Notes: generated by a model from the sequence alone, not told the origin. A stretch of 64,000 nucleotides of DNA from Chthonomonas sp. UBA2387 (GCA_002343445.1 DDSP01000034.1:56021-120020), one strand, 5' to 3'. Shown: positions 9,821-17,557, counted from the first letter of the stretch. A program made the numbers and translations.

Positions 9821-10438
9821 GTGATGTCAGAGCCATTGATTCCCATGCACGGCGGGTATCGGAACCTGAAGTCCTTCCAGGTTGCGAGGCTGGTTTACGA
9901 TGTCACAGCGCTCTTCGTGCACCGTTACGTCGACCGCCTGAGCCGAACGCGCGACCAGATGGTGCAAGCCGCACGTTCTGGTGTGCAGAACATCGCAGAG
10001 GGCAGCGTGGCGAGCGGCACATCGAAGAAGATGGAGTTGAAGCTGACCAACGTTGCCAAGGCGAGTCTGGAGGAGTTGCGGCTGGACTACGAGGACTTCC
10101 TGCGCCAGGGCGGCTGAACCCAGTGGGAGCGCAACGACCCGAGCCGTCAAGCGCTAATCGACGCCCGGCCTGGTTCAGCGGAGGACTTCATGACCTGGGT
10201 GCACTGGGTCTTGGAGGATGGACCCGGTGGACAATGTGGACAGTCCACCCAGTCCACTCCGTCCACAAAGTCCAAACTCACGGAGCCCGAGGTCATGGCG
10301 AACGGCGCACTTGCCCTGATTGCCGTTGCGACGGCCCTTCTCGGCAGGCAGATCGAGGCGCTTGCAGCCCAGTTCGAATCTGAAGGAGGGTTCACGGAGC
10401 GGCTCTACCGTACGCGCACCACCCGTCGCAACAGCTAG
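9821..10438 (+). pseudogene. Four-helix-bundle protein (S23/IVS type), interrupted by an in-frame TGA
   Basis: Member of the small four-helix-bundle family (TIGR02436-like, related to proteins encoded in 23S rRNA intervening sequences and to Avd). The N-terminal half (ARSGVQNIAEGSVASG, then LDYEDFLRQGG) and the C-terminal half (LLGRQIEALAAQFESEGG, then FTERLYRTRTTRR) are in the same frame, separated by TGA at 10115-10117. The stop falls where the family has LRQRGLxQW (here LRQGG-stop-TQWERND), so it looks like a nonsense change, not a frameshift. Between the halves, 10219-10273 encodes a low-complexity insert produced by 9-bp repeats, absent from the family. Likely a decaying gene; a sequencing error at one base would restore a continuous 205-codon frame. 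Confidence 0.7.
10219..10273. repeat. Inverted 9-bp repeat array within the four-helix-bundle gene
   Basis: Three units beginning TGGAC (TGGACCCGG, TGGACAATG, TGGACAG..) are followed directly by units beginning GTCCAC (GTCCACCCA, GTCCACTCC, GTCCACAAA). The second set is the opposite orientation of the first, so the array can fold on itself. It is inserted in frame in the four-helix-bundle reading frame. Confidence 0.75.
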
Positions 10439-11004
10439 GAATCGCCAATAGCCACGCCGAAGTACACCTCGGCCGACGGGAGCGCCACGTCGAGTCGAGC
10501 CAGTGCCGCCGTAGCCTCCAACCCCTGAAACACCCGGAGTAGCCACCCCTCATCGGTCCGTTCGAACACCTCGACTCGAGGCTCCATGCTGGATACGAGC
10601 ACATACGTGTGCAGGCTGGGGATGCGCTGGTAGTGGGCGAACTTCAGGCCACGGTCATACGCTTCGGTGGACTTGGACAGCACCTCGACGATGGCCACGG
10701 GGTCCAGCAACACGTCCACGTGGTCGTCCTCGTACGTGCCTTCGCCACAGACGATGCTGATATCCGGGTACGTGTACATTCCGGTCTCCAACACGCGAAC
10801 GCGCATGTCGGAGCCCATCGGTGCGCACCCTCTGGGTCGGAGCAGGCGTGTGAACTCGTGTCCCAAGTTCATGGCGATCCGGACATGCTCCTTCGTCGCA
10901 CCGGACGTCATATACACCCGCCCGTCGAAGTACTCGTGCTTCTCCGTCGCAACGCGTTCGGCGGCGAGATAGTCTTCGGGCTTGACCCACGGTGTGGCAG
11001 CCAC
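10435..11004 (-). CDS. Uma2 family (DUF820) putative endonuclease
   Basis: 189-residue protein of the Uma2/DUF820 family, a PD-(D/E)XK restriction-endonuclease-like fold whose biological role is poorly known. Family blocks are visible: EHEYFDGRVYMTSGATKEH, YTYPDISIVCGEG (catalytic Asp), VAIVEVLSKSTEAYDRG (catalytic Glu, Ser-Lys-Ser-Thr) and KFAHYQRIPSLHTYVLV. The start is GTG at 11004 with TAGACT exactly 6 nt upstream. Its stop overlaps convergently by 4 bp with the four-helix-bundle frame. A close paralogue lies at 48665-49249. Confidence 0.88.
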   Translation of the reverse strand: MAATPWVKPEDYLAAERVATEKHEYFDGRVYMTSGATKEHVRIAMNLGHEFTRLLRPRGCAPMGSDMRVRVLETGMYTYPDISIVCGEGTYEDDHVDVLLDPVAIVEVLSKSTEAYDRGLKFAHYQRIPSLHTYVLVSSMEPRVEVFERTDEGWLLRVFQGLEATAALARLDVALPSAEVYFGVAIGDS

Positions 11005-11010
11005 GGGCCG

Positions 11011-11016
11011 AGTCTA
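11011..11016 (-). promoter_or_regulatory. -10-like element of the Uma2 gene
   Basis: TAGACT on the minus strand, 6 nt before the GTG start, the spacing expected if transcription begins at or next to the start codon. Confidence 0.5.
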
Positions 11017-11051
11017 CCAGCGGGTCGCAAGGTACCATCCCCCCACCCGCG

Positions 11052-11972
11052 ATGAGGCAGGAAAGCGCGCAACCCCCGCAAACCTCGGTGCGAGGCGACT
11101 GGTTCGACCGGTGGCTGTGGTGGCACTTTCCTCTGCGCTCTTGGGAGCGTCAAGGACGGTTTTGGGAGTCCGTCGGACTCGGCGCGTACTACACGCTCCT
11201 CCTCCGCCTGACCGGCGAACCCGATTTCCGAGAGGTCCTCGCCGGGCTTGAGCGTGGCGAAACGCGCTTCTCGAGGGCCGACGTCGAATGGCACCACCAG
11301 GAGTGCCGGTACCACGATGCCGTCAACACGATCCGAGTCGGGCACATGGTGCCCATCGCCGCCGCGCTCCTTCTCATCGGGTCGCCGTGGTTCTGGCTGC
11401 CCGCCGCGTACACCGTGATCCATCTCGCATCCTCGGCCGTGGACCGCATGAAGCAGGGCTTGCTCTATCGCTACGAGGCGCGGGCCGAAGAACTCGGTAT
11501 CGCCCTCCCCGAGGAGAGCACCAAAAGCGCTCCGGCCACCGCTGGGCCGACGCCCTTCCACAAGATGCCCCTTCGGCTGTGGTACGACCCCAAACCGTGG
11601 GAGACCGAACCGTACTTCAAGTGGACCGGAGTCCTGCTGTGGCAAAGGCTGGTCGTGTTTCTCACCAAGAAGGCGTGGTATCGGCCGGGAGAATGGCCCG
11701 CCGAGGCCCGGACCAGCTTCTTTCGGGAGGGCTCGCGCCAAGAGTTGGTCAACTTCGAACACGCCACGCGCTTCGGCGAGACCATTCACGTAATCGGCGT
11801 CGTCTCCATGTTGCCCATTGCCTATGTGTTCTGGCAGGCGAACCAATGGGCCGCGTTTTGGTTCACCGTGTTCACGTTCCTCACCGACGTGCAGTTCGGC
11901 CTGCTGCTCCGCTACCACCGCTCAAGGATATGGAAGCTCTACCAACGCATCATGCGAAGGGCATCGGCATGA
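11052..11972 (+). CDS. Membrane protein with internal duplication, possibly CrtO-like acyltransferase
   Basis: 306-residue polytopic protein from ATG 11052; upstream in-frame codons lie over the divergent Uma2 promoter. Two halves look alike. The first (SWERQGRFWESVGLGAYY, then GHMVPIAAALLLIGSPWFW, then LLYRYEAR) matches the second (PWETEPYFKWTGVLLWQRL, then THVIGVVSMLPIAYVFW-like IHVIGVVSMLPIAYVFW, then LLLRYHRSR) in order and spacing. The final part recalls glycosyl-carotenoid acyltransferases of the CrtO type, which end with a membrane pair and an R-Y-N/H-R-x-R motif; that similarity is weak. It is translationally coupled (ATGA) to the glycolipid glycosyltransferase, so a lipid-modifying role is plausible. 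A TACCAT hexamer lies at 11033-11038. Confidence 0.7.
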   Translation: MRQESAQPPQTSVRGDWFDRWLWWHFPLRSWERQGRFWESVGLGAYYTLLLRLTGEPDFREVLAGLERGETRFSRADVEWHHQECRYHDAVNTIRVGHMVPIAAALLLIGSPWFWLPAAYTVIHLASSAVDRMKQGLLYRYEARAEELGIALPEESTKSAPATAGPTPFHKMPLRLWYDPKPWETEPYFKWTGVLLWQRLVVFLTKKAWYRPGEWPAEARTSFFREGSRQELVNFEHATRFGETIHVIGVVSMLPIAYVFWQANQWAAFWFTVFTFLTDVQFGLLLRYHRSRIWKLYQRIMRRASA

Positions 11973-13081
11973 TGCCGAGGGTCCTGATCGTCACGGCCTC
12001 GGTCGGCAACGGGCACATCAGCGCCGCCCGCGCCATCGAGGAGGAATGCGCCAGCCGAGGGCTGCCCGTCGAGAACGTGGACATGATCGAGTTCACGCCC
12101 AAGGCGTTTCAGACGTGGTACCGGGGCGGCTACGAGAAGGCGGTCAAAGACACTCCCAAGATGTGGGGGCTCTTGTACTGGTGGTCCGACGTCCCGGGGC
12201 CGCTGTTCGACATCCAGGATTGGCTCGACACCACGTTCTGCGTCAAGCTGGACGGCATCGTCGAGCGGTTCCAACCGGACATCGTGGTGTGCGTCCATTC
12301 GCTGCCTCAACCTCGTTTGGACCGCATCCGCCGCGCGGGACGTCCGTTCCAGATCGCCGTGGTGGTCACCGATATGCACCCCCACAAGATGTGGCTGCGC
12401 GGGAGGCCCGATGTGTTCTTCGTGCCCTCCGAGTGGTCGGTGGAGCGCTTGATGTCGCGGCTCCCCGAGTTGCAGCGCGAGCAGATCCACGTGGTCGGAA
12501 TCCCCGTCAACCGGGCGTTCGCGGCCGCGCCAGACGAGCCGCGCAGCGAGGAACCGATGGTCGTCGTCACCAGCGGCGGCATCGGCGGCGGGCCGATCGT
12601 CGAAGCCGTGGACGCCCTGGCGCGCATGCCCCAACGGGCCAAGATCGTTGCCGTCAGCGGGCGAAACGCCGCCGCCAAACGCGACCTGGACGCCCACCGC
12701 GAAACGTTGCCCGATTGGGCCAACCCGGTCGAGGTGCGCGGCCACGTGCCCCTGGCTGAGATGGCCTCGCTGGTCAAGCGATGCACCGTGCTGGTGGGCA
12801 AGTCGGGCGGCATCACCACCTACGAGGCTTTGGCCGCCGGGGCGCCGTTCGTGGTCTACATGCCGTTCCTCATCCCCGGCCAGGAGGAGCAGAACGCCGT
12901 GTTCTTGGCCGACTGCGGCGCGGCGGTCCAAGCCCTCGATCCGCAAGACCTCGTGCGGCGCGTCGGCCACCTGCTCGATTCGGATGCCGATCGCCAAGCC
13001 ATGCGCGAGCGGGCGTTCGCCGCTGCAATGCCCCACTCGGCGCGGCAGATCGTGGATGGGCTGCTGGCTTCGCTCCCCTAG
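11969..13081 (+). CDS. GT28-type glycosyltransferase, MGDG synthase/UgtP-like
   Basis: 370-residue glycosyltransferase resembling monogalactosyldiacylglycerol synthases and processive diacylglycerol glucosyltransferases, which transfer sugar from a nucleotide donor to a membrane lipid. The N-terminal domain carries the family signature LIVTASVGNGHISAARAI and later VVVTDMHPHKMW. The C-terminal donor-binding domain contains VVTSGGIGGGPIVEAVDAL and VGKSGGITTYEALAAGAP. Start ATG 11969 overlaps the stop of the membrane protein (ATGA). Product is probably a glycolipid of the cytoplasmic membrane; donor sugar and acceptor lipid cannot be read from the sequence. Confidence 0.85.
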   Translation: MMPRVLIVTASVGNGHISAARAIEEECASRGLPVENVDMIEFTPKAFQTWYRGGYEKAVKDTPKMWGLLYWWSDVPGPLFDIQDWLDTTFCVKLDGIVERFQPDIVVCVHSLPQPRLDRIRRAGRPFQIAVVVTDMHPHKMWLRGRPDVFFVPSEWSVERLMSRLPELQREQIHVVGIPVNRAFAAAPDEPRSEEPMVVVTSGGIGGGPIVEAVDALARMPQRAKIVAVSGRNAAAKRDLDAHRETLPDWANPVEVRGHVPLAEMASLVKRCTVLVGKSGGITTYEALAAGAPFVVYMPFLIPGQEEQNAVFLADCGAAVQALDPQDLVRRVGHLLDSDADRQAMRERAFAAAMPHSARQIVDGLLASLP

Positions 13082-13093
13082 GGCCGGTTCGGA

Positions 13094-13099
13094 TACAAT
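13094..13099 (+). promoter_or_regulatory. -10 element of the CoA-transferase gene
   Basis: TACAAT, exactly 6 nt before the ATG at 13106. One of the clearest examples of a probable leaderless promoter here; no ribosome binding site could fit. Confidence 0.6.
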
Positions 13100-13105
13100 G
13101 GGCTC

Positions 13106-13762
13106 ATGCCCCTCAGCCGAGACCAACTCGCCCAACGCGCCGCGAAGGAACTCCGCGACGGATTCTATGTGAACCTGGGCATCGGCATCCCGACGCTGGT
13201 CGCCAACTACATCCCCGAGGGCGTGGACGTCGTGCTCCAGAGCGAGAACGGCATGCTCGGCATGGGGCCGTTCCCGTTCGAGGGCGAAGAGGACCCAGAC
13301 CTGATCAACGCCGGCAAGCAAACGATCACGGACATTCCCGGCACGAGCTACTTCGGCTCGCACGAGAGCTTCGCCATGATCCGGGGCGGCCACATCGACC
13401 TGACCATCCTCGGCGCAATGGAGGTCTCTGAGCAGGGCGACCTGGCCAACTGGATGATCCCCGGCAAGATGGTCAAGGGCATGGGCGGCGCGATGGACCT
13501 GGTCGCGGGCGTCAAGCGCGTGGTCGTCGTGATGGAGCACACCAACAAACACGGCGAGAGCAAGGTGCTCAAGGAGTGCACGCTCCCCTTGACGGGCAAG
13601 GCGTGCGTCAACATGATCATCACCGACCTGTGCGTGTTCGAGGTCGAGCGGGGCGGCTTGGTGCTCAAGGAACTCGCCCCGGATGTGACGGTGGACGAGG
13701 TGCGCGCGAAGACGCAGGCGTCGTTCACCGAGGCCGCGACCGTGGTTCCCGTGCAGCTATAG
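13106..13762 (+). CDS. scoB: 3-oxoacid CoA-transferase subunit B
   Basis: 218-residue beta subunit of a type I CoA-transferase (succinyl-CoA:3-ketoacid or acetate/acetoacetate type), which moves CoA between acyl-CoA and a free acid. The family motif with the catalytic glutamate is visible (LQSENGMLGMGP), with NLGIGIPTLVANY and GGAMDLVAGVKRVVVVMEH. Length is normal for a separate B subunit. The partner A subunit is not adjacent on either side, which is unusual because A and B are normally side by side. It overlaps the convergent AAA ATPase gene by 6 bp. Confidence 0.9.
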   Translation: MPLSRDQLAQRAAKELRDGFYVNLGIGIPTLVANYIPEGVDVVLQSENGMLGMGPFPFEGEEDPDLINAGKQTITDIPGTSYFGSHESFAMIRGGHIDLTILGAMEVSEQGDLANWMIPGKMVKGMGGAMDLVAGVKRVVVVMEHTNKHGESKVLKECTLPLTGKACVNMIITDLCVFEVERGGLVLKELAPDVTVDEVRAKTQASFTEAATVVPVQL

Positions 13763-14944
13763 GCTCGCGAGGTCGGGAATCGTGCGCTTCATGAACGCGT
13801 CGAACAGGGGCACGGTGAATGCCGTGTCGCCGTGCGCGGGGCTGTAAACCATTCCTTTGCGAATCAGGCTGTTTCGCGTTGGAGCCACGCCGCTCGCCGT
13901 TCGGCCAAGGGCAACGGCAATGTCTCCGGAACGATGCGGACCGGGCCCCAACTCGGCCATCGCCCGCAGGTACTTGCGCTCGCTCGGTGTGAGCCTGTCG
14001 AATCGCACCCGAAAGAAACTGGCGTCCAACTCGGCAAGAGCCTCCACAGTCGCGGCCTCAACGTCGCTCTTTGAGATAGGCGAGCGGTCAGCCAGGTTCC
14101 ATGAGTGCTTTCCCCACTCCTGCAGAAAGTAGGGGTAGCACTGGGTCGCATCGAGGATGGCGCGAACCGCTTCGTCTGAAATGGCCTCGCCCGCATCGGC
14201 GACAGGAATGCAGAGGGCATCACGGGCAGCGTCCTCCGTTAGCTTGTCCACATGCACGAACTGGAACAGCCGCTCGGCATAGGACTTCGCCCGGCCCGTC
14301 TGACCGAGGATCTGAGGCAAGCCAGCCGCAACCATGGTTATGGGGAGACCCTGTTGGCTCGTCGAGTGCAAGGCGACGATCAGCGAGGCCAACTGGGACT
14401 CGGGAACGTACTGGATTTCGTCCACGAACAGCACGACTGCCGTCTTCTTCTGCAAAGCCGCCATCCCTATCGCTGACAGTAAGTCGGAGAGGTCGAGGTC
14501 GAGGTCCTTGCTGTCCGCGAGACCCAGTTCCTCCTCGACATTGATCGAGACCTCGATGTCGCTGTACTTCACCTTGAATGCCCCGACGAACCCCGCAAGC
14601 GCGCGCATCGCCCGGGTCACAGAGTCCTTGGCAGCGGCGCCCCGGCTCAGTTTGATGAGGACCGCCCTAAGGGCCGGCGCAAGGATTCCCGGGAGAGACC
14701 TGCCTTCGGGGGCCTCAAGATGGAAGGTGACAAACGACCTGTTGTCGGCATCTTGCCGAATTCGATTCAAGAGAACCGTCTTGCCGACTCCTCGGAGACC
14801 GTAGAAGATCAGGCTTTTTGCGGAGCGGCCCGAGCGAATCCGGTCCAGCCCGATTTCGGCGGCGAGGATGAGGTCGTCTCGGCCCGCGAGTTCAGGCGGC
14901 TTCGTTCCCGCTCCGGGTGAGAAGGGGTTCGTTTTGGCGTCCAT
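13757..14944 (-). CDS. AAA+ ATPase with winged-helix C-terminus
   Basis: 395-residue ATP-binding protein of the stand-alone AAA/Orc1-like group found scattered in bacteria and archaea. Walker A is GLRGVGKTVLL (about residues 49-59), Walker B AVVLFVDEIQYVP, sensor region TMVAAGLPQILGQ. The C-terminal third (LTPSERKYLRAMAELG, then SGDIAVALGRTASGVAPTR) looks like a winged helix. It has no co-transcribed partner. A perfect palindrome lies 20 bp upstream. Codon use is less extreme than in neighbours, consistent with a mobile accessory gene. Function unknown; defence or regulatory roles are only guesses. Confidence 0.8.
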   Translation of the reverse strand: MDAKTNPFSPGAGTKPPELAGRDDLILAAEIGLDRIRSGRSAKSLIFYGLRGVGKTVLLNRIRQDADNRSFVTFHLEAPEGRSLPGILAPALRAVLIKLSRGAAAKDSVTRAMRALAGFVGAFKVKYSDIEVSINVEEELGLADSKDLDLDLSDLLSAIGMAALQKKTAVVLFVDEIQYVPESQLASLIVALHSTSQQGLPITMVAAGLPQILGQTGRAKSYAERLFQFVHVDKLTEDAARDALCIPVADAGEAISDEAVRAILDATQCYPYFLQEWGKHSWNLADRSPISKSDVEAATVEALAELDASFFRVRFDRLTPSERKYLRAMAELGPGPHRSGDIAVALGRTASGVAPTRNSLIRKGMVYSPAHGDTAFTVPLFDAFMKRTIPDLASL

Positions 14945-14963
14945 CTATAGCAAAGTTACCCCA

Positions 14964-14984
14964 GTTTATCGAAAAACGATAAAC
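14964..14984. promoter_or_regulatory. Perfect palindrome upstream of the AAA ATPase (operator candidate)
   Basis: GTTTATCG - AAAAA - CGATAAAC: two perfect 8-bp arms around a 5-bp centre, in an AT-rich island between the ATPase start and the PP2C phosphatase stop. It lies 20 bp upstream of the ATPase ATG, where an autoregulatory operator would sit. Confidence 0.6.
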
Positions 14985-14997
14985 CATCCTAAACTCG

Positions 14998-15837
14998 CTA
15001 TAACTTGGCCGCGCGAAGCACGGCCATCATGGTCACATCGTCGTGCGGAGGCGCGTCTCCGACATACGCGCCCAACTCGGCGCGAACCTTGGCCACGGCG
15101 TCCGACGCCGCCGCGAACGATGCGTCCAGCGTCCCGATCAGGCGCGACTCCTCGAAGAACTCCTTGGCCTCGTTGCGCGCCTCGGGCACGCCGTCGGTGA
15201 AAAGGAAGAGCAGTTCGCCGGGTTCGACCTTCGCTTGGGCCACCTCGTACTTCGCCCCCGCGAACAGGCCGACCACCGGCCCCGTGCGGCCCAACTGCTC
15301 CCGAACCGTGCCGCCCGAGAAGATGTAGGGCGGGTTGTGGCCGGCGTTGATGTAGTTCAGCGCTCCCGTCCCCGGGTCGAGCACGCCGAAGAACACCGAA
15401 GCGAACATGCCCGACTCGCCGTGGTTCTCCGCGATATAGCGGTTGGTGAGTTCGATGGCGCTGAGCAGGGCCGTGCTGCCCGCCGAAGGCGCCCCGCCGC
15501 GTGCCGGGGCGAGCCCCTGTCCGCCCATCCATCCCATCGCATGGTGCTGCTGGGCGAACGCGCGCAGCATGCTGCGCATCAGGGCCATGAACAGCGCCGC
15601 GCCCACGCCCTTGTCGCACACGTCGGCCACGATCAGGCCGATGCGCCGCCCATTGGCCATAGGGAACGCGTCGTAGAAGTCGCCCGCGACCTCCCGTGCC
15701 GGGATGAAGTCCGCCGCGATCTGCCAACCATCGGGTTGGGGCAGACCCTTGGGCAGGAAGCTTTGCTGAATACGCCGCGCGACGTCCATTTCGCGCTCGA
15801 GGCGGGCCAATTCCAGCTCGTTCGCGGCCTCGCTCAT
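14998..15837 (-). CDS. SpoIIE/RsbU-type PP2C serine phosphatase
   Basis: 279-residue phosphatase of the partner-switching type, which dephosphorylates an anti-anti-sigma factor. A short N-terminal helix (LARLEREMDVARRIQQSFLP, the linker typical of RsbU-like enzymes) leads into the SpoIIE domain with metal-binding blocks VAGDFYDAFP, GLIVADVCDKGVGAALFMAL, YINAGHNPPY and FLFTDGVPEA, and the final DDVTMMAV. No sensory domain is fused. Its start overlaps the stop of the STAS gene by one base. It should act on the phosphoserines of the adjacent double-STAS protein. Confidence 0.9.
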   Translation of the reverse strand: MSEAANELELARLEREMDVARRIQQSFLPKGLPQPDGWQIAADFIPAREVAGDFYDAFPMANGRRIGLIVADVCDKGVGAALFMALMRSMLRAFAQQHHAMGWMGGQGLAPARGGAPSAGSTALLSAIELTNRYIAENHGESGMFASVFFGVLDPGTGALNYINAGHNPPYIFSGGTVREQLGRTGPVVGLFAGAKYEVAQAKVEPGELLFLFTDGVPEARNEAKEFFEESRLIGTLDASFAAASDAVAKVRAELGAYVGDAPPHDDVTMMAVLRAAKL

Positions 15838-16520
15838 CAGGCGGGCTTGGTCTCGGCCTCGTCGTCTTGGAAGCTCATCACGGCTGTCGGCAGGTCGGGG
15901 TACACGCCGTACATCTGCATGAAGCCGAGCGACGAGAACACCTCTTCGACCTTGGGCTGCAGGTTCGCGAACCGCACATCGCCGCCCTGGCTGCGCGCGG
16001 CCATCCACGCCGACTGCAGCGCGCGAAAGCCCGCACTGGCGATGTAAACGACCTTCGAGAAGTCCAGAACGACCTGGTACTTGCCGCCCGCCACCTTCTC
16101 GATGAGCTCGTTCTGCAGCGCGGGGGCGCTGGCGGCGTCGAGGTCGCCTTCCACCGTGAACACTTCGACCGGCTTGGCCTCGATGGGCGGGAACGCCGCA
16201 ACGGCGTCCTCGGCGCTCTCGAAGAACTCGAACTCGGATGTGAAGCCCGTCATGTCGAGCACCTTCTTCACGGGCTCGGTGACCGAAGAAAGCTTGAGGT
16301 CGCCACCGGCGGCGCGGGCCACGTTGCGGCCGACTTGCAGGACGCGCAGCCCCGCCGAGGCCAGGTAGTCCACTTGCCCGAGGTCGGCGACCACGCGCCC
16401 GGCATGGGCTTCGGCGGCGGCCCGGATGATGCGCTCGGCGATCGGGCCGGACGTGGCGTCCAAGCCTCCCTGGCAGTGGAGGACGGCGACGCCGCCCGAA
16501 GTCGTTTCGCGGATGTTCAT
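15837..16520 (-). CDS. Tandem STAS-domain anti-sigma factor antagonist
   Basis: 227-residue protein made of two STAS domains (about residues 1-108 and 116-217). Each has the phosphorylatable Ser in its conserved loop: DYLASAGLRVLQ in the first and VYIASAGFRALQ in the second. Single-domain RsbV/SpoIIAA proteins are about 110 aa, so this is a duplicated form that could bind or be phosphorylated twice. It lies between the RsbW-like kinase (ATGA overlap) and the PP2C phosphatase, the standard partner-switch set. The sigma factor controlled is not in the window. Confidence 0.9.
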   Translation of the reverse strand: MNIRETTSGGVAVLHCQGGLDATSGPIAERIIRAAAEAHAGRVVADLGQVDYLASAGLRVLQVGRNVARAAGGDLKLSSVTEPVKKVLDMTGFTSEFEFFESAEDAVAAFPPIEAKPVEVFTVEGDLDAASAPALQNELIEKVAGGKYQVVLDFSKVVYIASAGFRALQSAWMAARSQGGDVRFANLQPKVEEVFSSLGFMQMYGVYPDLPTAVMSFQDDEAETKPA

Positions 16521-16939
16521 GGTTCTCTAGTTTGGCCCATTCGCCGCTTGCGTAGGGTGAGCGCGTTGCCCGATTCTCCACGGCTGCGGTGCTCTTGGTG
16601 GTCGGTGAGGGTCTTGACCAGGTAGACGCCCAGCCCACCGATCGGCCTTTCTTCCAGCGGGAGCGAGAGGTCCGGCTCCGGGGCGTTCAAGGGGTTGTGG
16701 GTCGGCGCGTCGTCGAGCAGGGTCGCCACGACCTCGTCTCCTTCGAATTCGATGGTCAGTTCGATATCGCCAGGTATATCGGCGTAGCCATGCACGATGG
16801 CGTTGGTCGCCGCTTCGTCCAAGGCGAGGATCATGGCCCCGGCTTCTTCTTCGAACCCTGCAGCGGCCAACTCGGTGGCGGCGAACTCGCGCAACGTCGC
16901 CAATTGGTCGAGGTGGGCGGGAACGACGAGTCTAGGCAT
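16517..16939 (-). CDS. RsbW-like anti-sigma factor serine kinase
   Basis: 140-residue HATPase_c protein of the RsbW/SpoIIAB type, which binds a sigma factor and phosphorylates the STAS antagonist. ATP-binding motifs are visible: N-box LALDEAATNAIVHGY, then VATLLDDAPTHNP (D-x-G replaced by DDA) and the glycine-rich lid IGGLGVYLVKTLTD. The normal D-x-G-x-G box reads LLDDAP here. Stop overlaps the STAS start (ATGA). It begins 5 bp after the nucleotidyltransferase stop, so these genes probably form one operon. Confidence 0.88.
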   Translation of the reverse strand: MPRLVVPAHLDQLATLREFAATELAAAGFEEEAGAMILALDEAATNAIVHGYADIPGDIELTIEFEGDEVVATLLDDAPTHNPLNAPEPDLSLPLEERPIGGLGVYLVKTLTDHQEHRSRGESGNALTLRKRRMGQTREP

Positions 16940-16944
16940 GGCGT

Positions 16945-17403
16945 TCAGCGATCGAGCTCCTTCAACTCTTCGATGTCGCGGACGTCTTTCGGGCGACCGG
17001 CGGCCTGCTTCGAGGCCACTAAGTCCTCTTTGCGCAGAAAGCGAACGGAAACTCCGAACAACTCTCCAGTAGGGGCTCGCTCCGCGCAGACCTCGAAGGA
17101 CATCTCGTTGTCGCGGGCGCCTAGAAACGCCAGGAAATCCACTTGGTTCGGCGGCGCGCCGATGCGGATCATGTTGCGCCCCGCGACAAAGTCCAACGCT
17201 TGCTGCTCGCTGAACGCGAGTCCGAACTCGTTGAGCGCCCGCTTCAAGGCCAAGCCGTTCTCCCGAGTCCTGCGAACCCAGACGTCCAGATCCTCGGTGA
17301 AGCGGGGCCGACCATAGAATGCGAGGACGTGCGAGCCGACGACCAAGAACTCCACCTCATTCGACTTCAAACATGACAAGAGTTCTCTTAAGTCGTCGCT
17401 CAT
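16945..17403 (-). CDS. Nucleotidyltransferase (DUF6036/AbiEii-like, toxin-antitoxin type fold)
   Basis: 152-residue small nucleotidyltransferase. The core GSHVLAFYGRPRFTEDLDVWV gives the G-S ... D-x-D metal-binding signature, and NQVDFLAFLG may supply the third acidic residue. Similar proteins occur as antitoxin/toxin partners or as solitary genes. It overlaps the 66-residue upstream gene by 47 nt, so the two are strongly coupled. Downstream, 5 bp separate it from the RsbW-like kinase. Confidence 0.75.
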   Translation of the reverse strand: MSDDLRELLSCLKSNEVEFLVVGSHVLAFYGRPRFTEDLDVWVRRTRENGLALKRALNEFGLAFSEQQALDFVAGRNMIRIGAPPNQVDFLAFLGARDNEMSFEVCAERAPTGELFGVSVRFLRKEDLVASKQAAGRPKDVRDIEELKELDR

Positions 17404-17557
17404 CTTCGGTCATCCAGAGTTCCCGCAACTCGCAAAGCTTGGCTACGCGCTCGTCGGGGGTCAACCCGGCCCAGTAGGCGCGGTCGGCGGCGTCGGCCTC
17501 TTCGGGCGTGAGAAGCTGGACCTTCCGCTCGATGGCTCCGGGGCGCTGCTGGGGCAT
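17357..17557 (-). CDS. Small acidic protein paired with the nucleotidyltransferase
   Basis: 66-residue protein, no recognised family. It contains RKVQLLTPEEADAADRAYWAGLTPDER and is highly charged, probably helical. Its 3' end overlaps the nucleotidyltransferase by 47 nt in another frame. Similar short 'addiction module' partners precede nucleotidyltransferases in many genomes, but no assay-backed assignment is possible. TACGAT lies exactly 6 nt before its ATG (17564-17569), supporting this as the first gene of the operon that continues to the PP2C phosphatase. Confidence 0.6.
   Translation of the reverse strand: MPQQRPGAIERKVQLLTPEEADAADRAYWAGLTPDERVAKLCELRELWMTEDERRLKRTLVMFEVE

Noticed and set aside
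10115..10117. TGA in the four-helix-bundle gene as a second selenocysteine codon
   Set aside because: The family has Leu, not a redox Cys, at this position, no redox motif is nearby and no hairpin follows; a nonsense change is simpler.
15043..16047. 334-residue plus-strand frame over the PP2C and STAS genes
   Set aside because: Antisense to two genes with clear catalytic motifs; no family resemblance.
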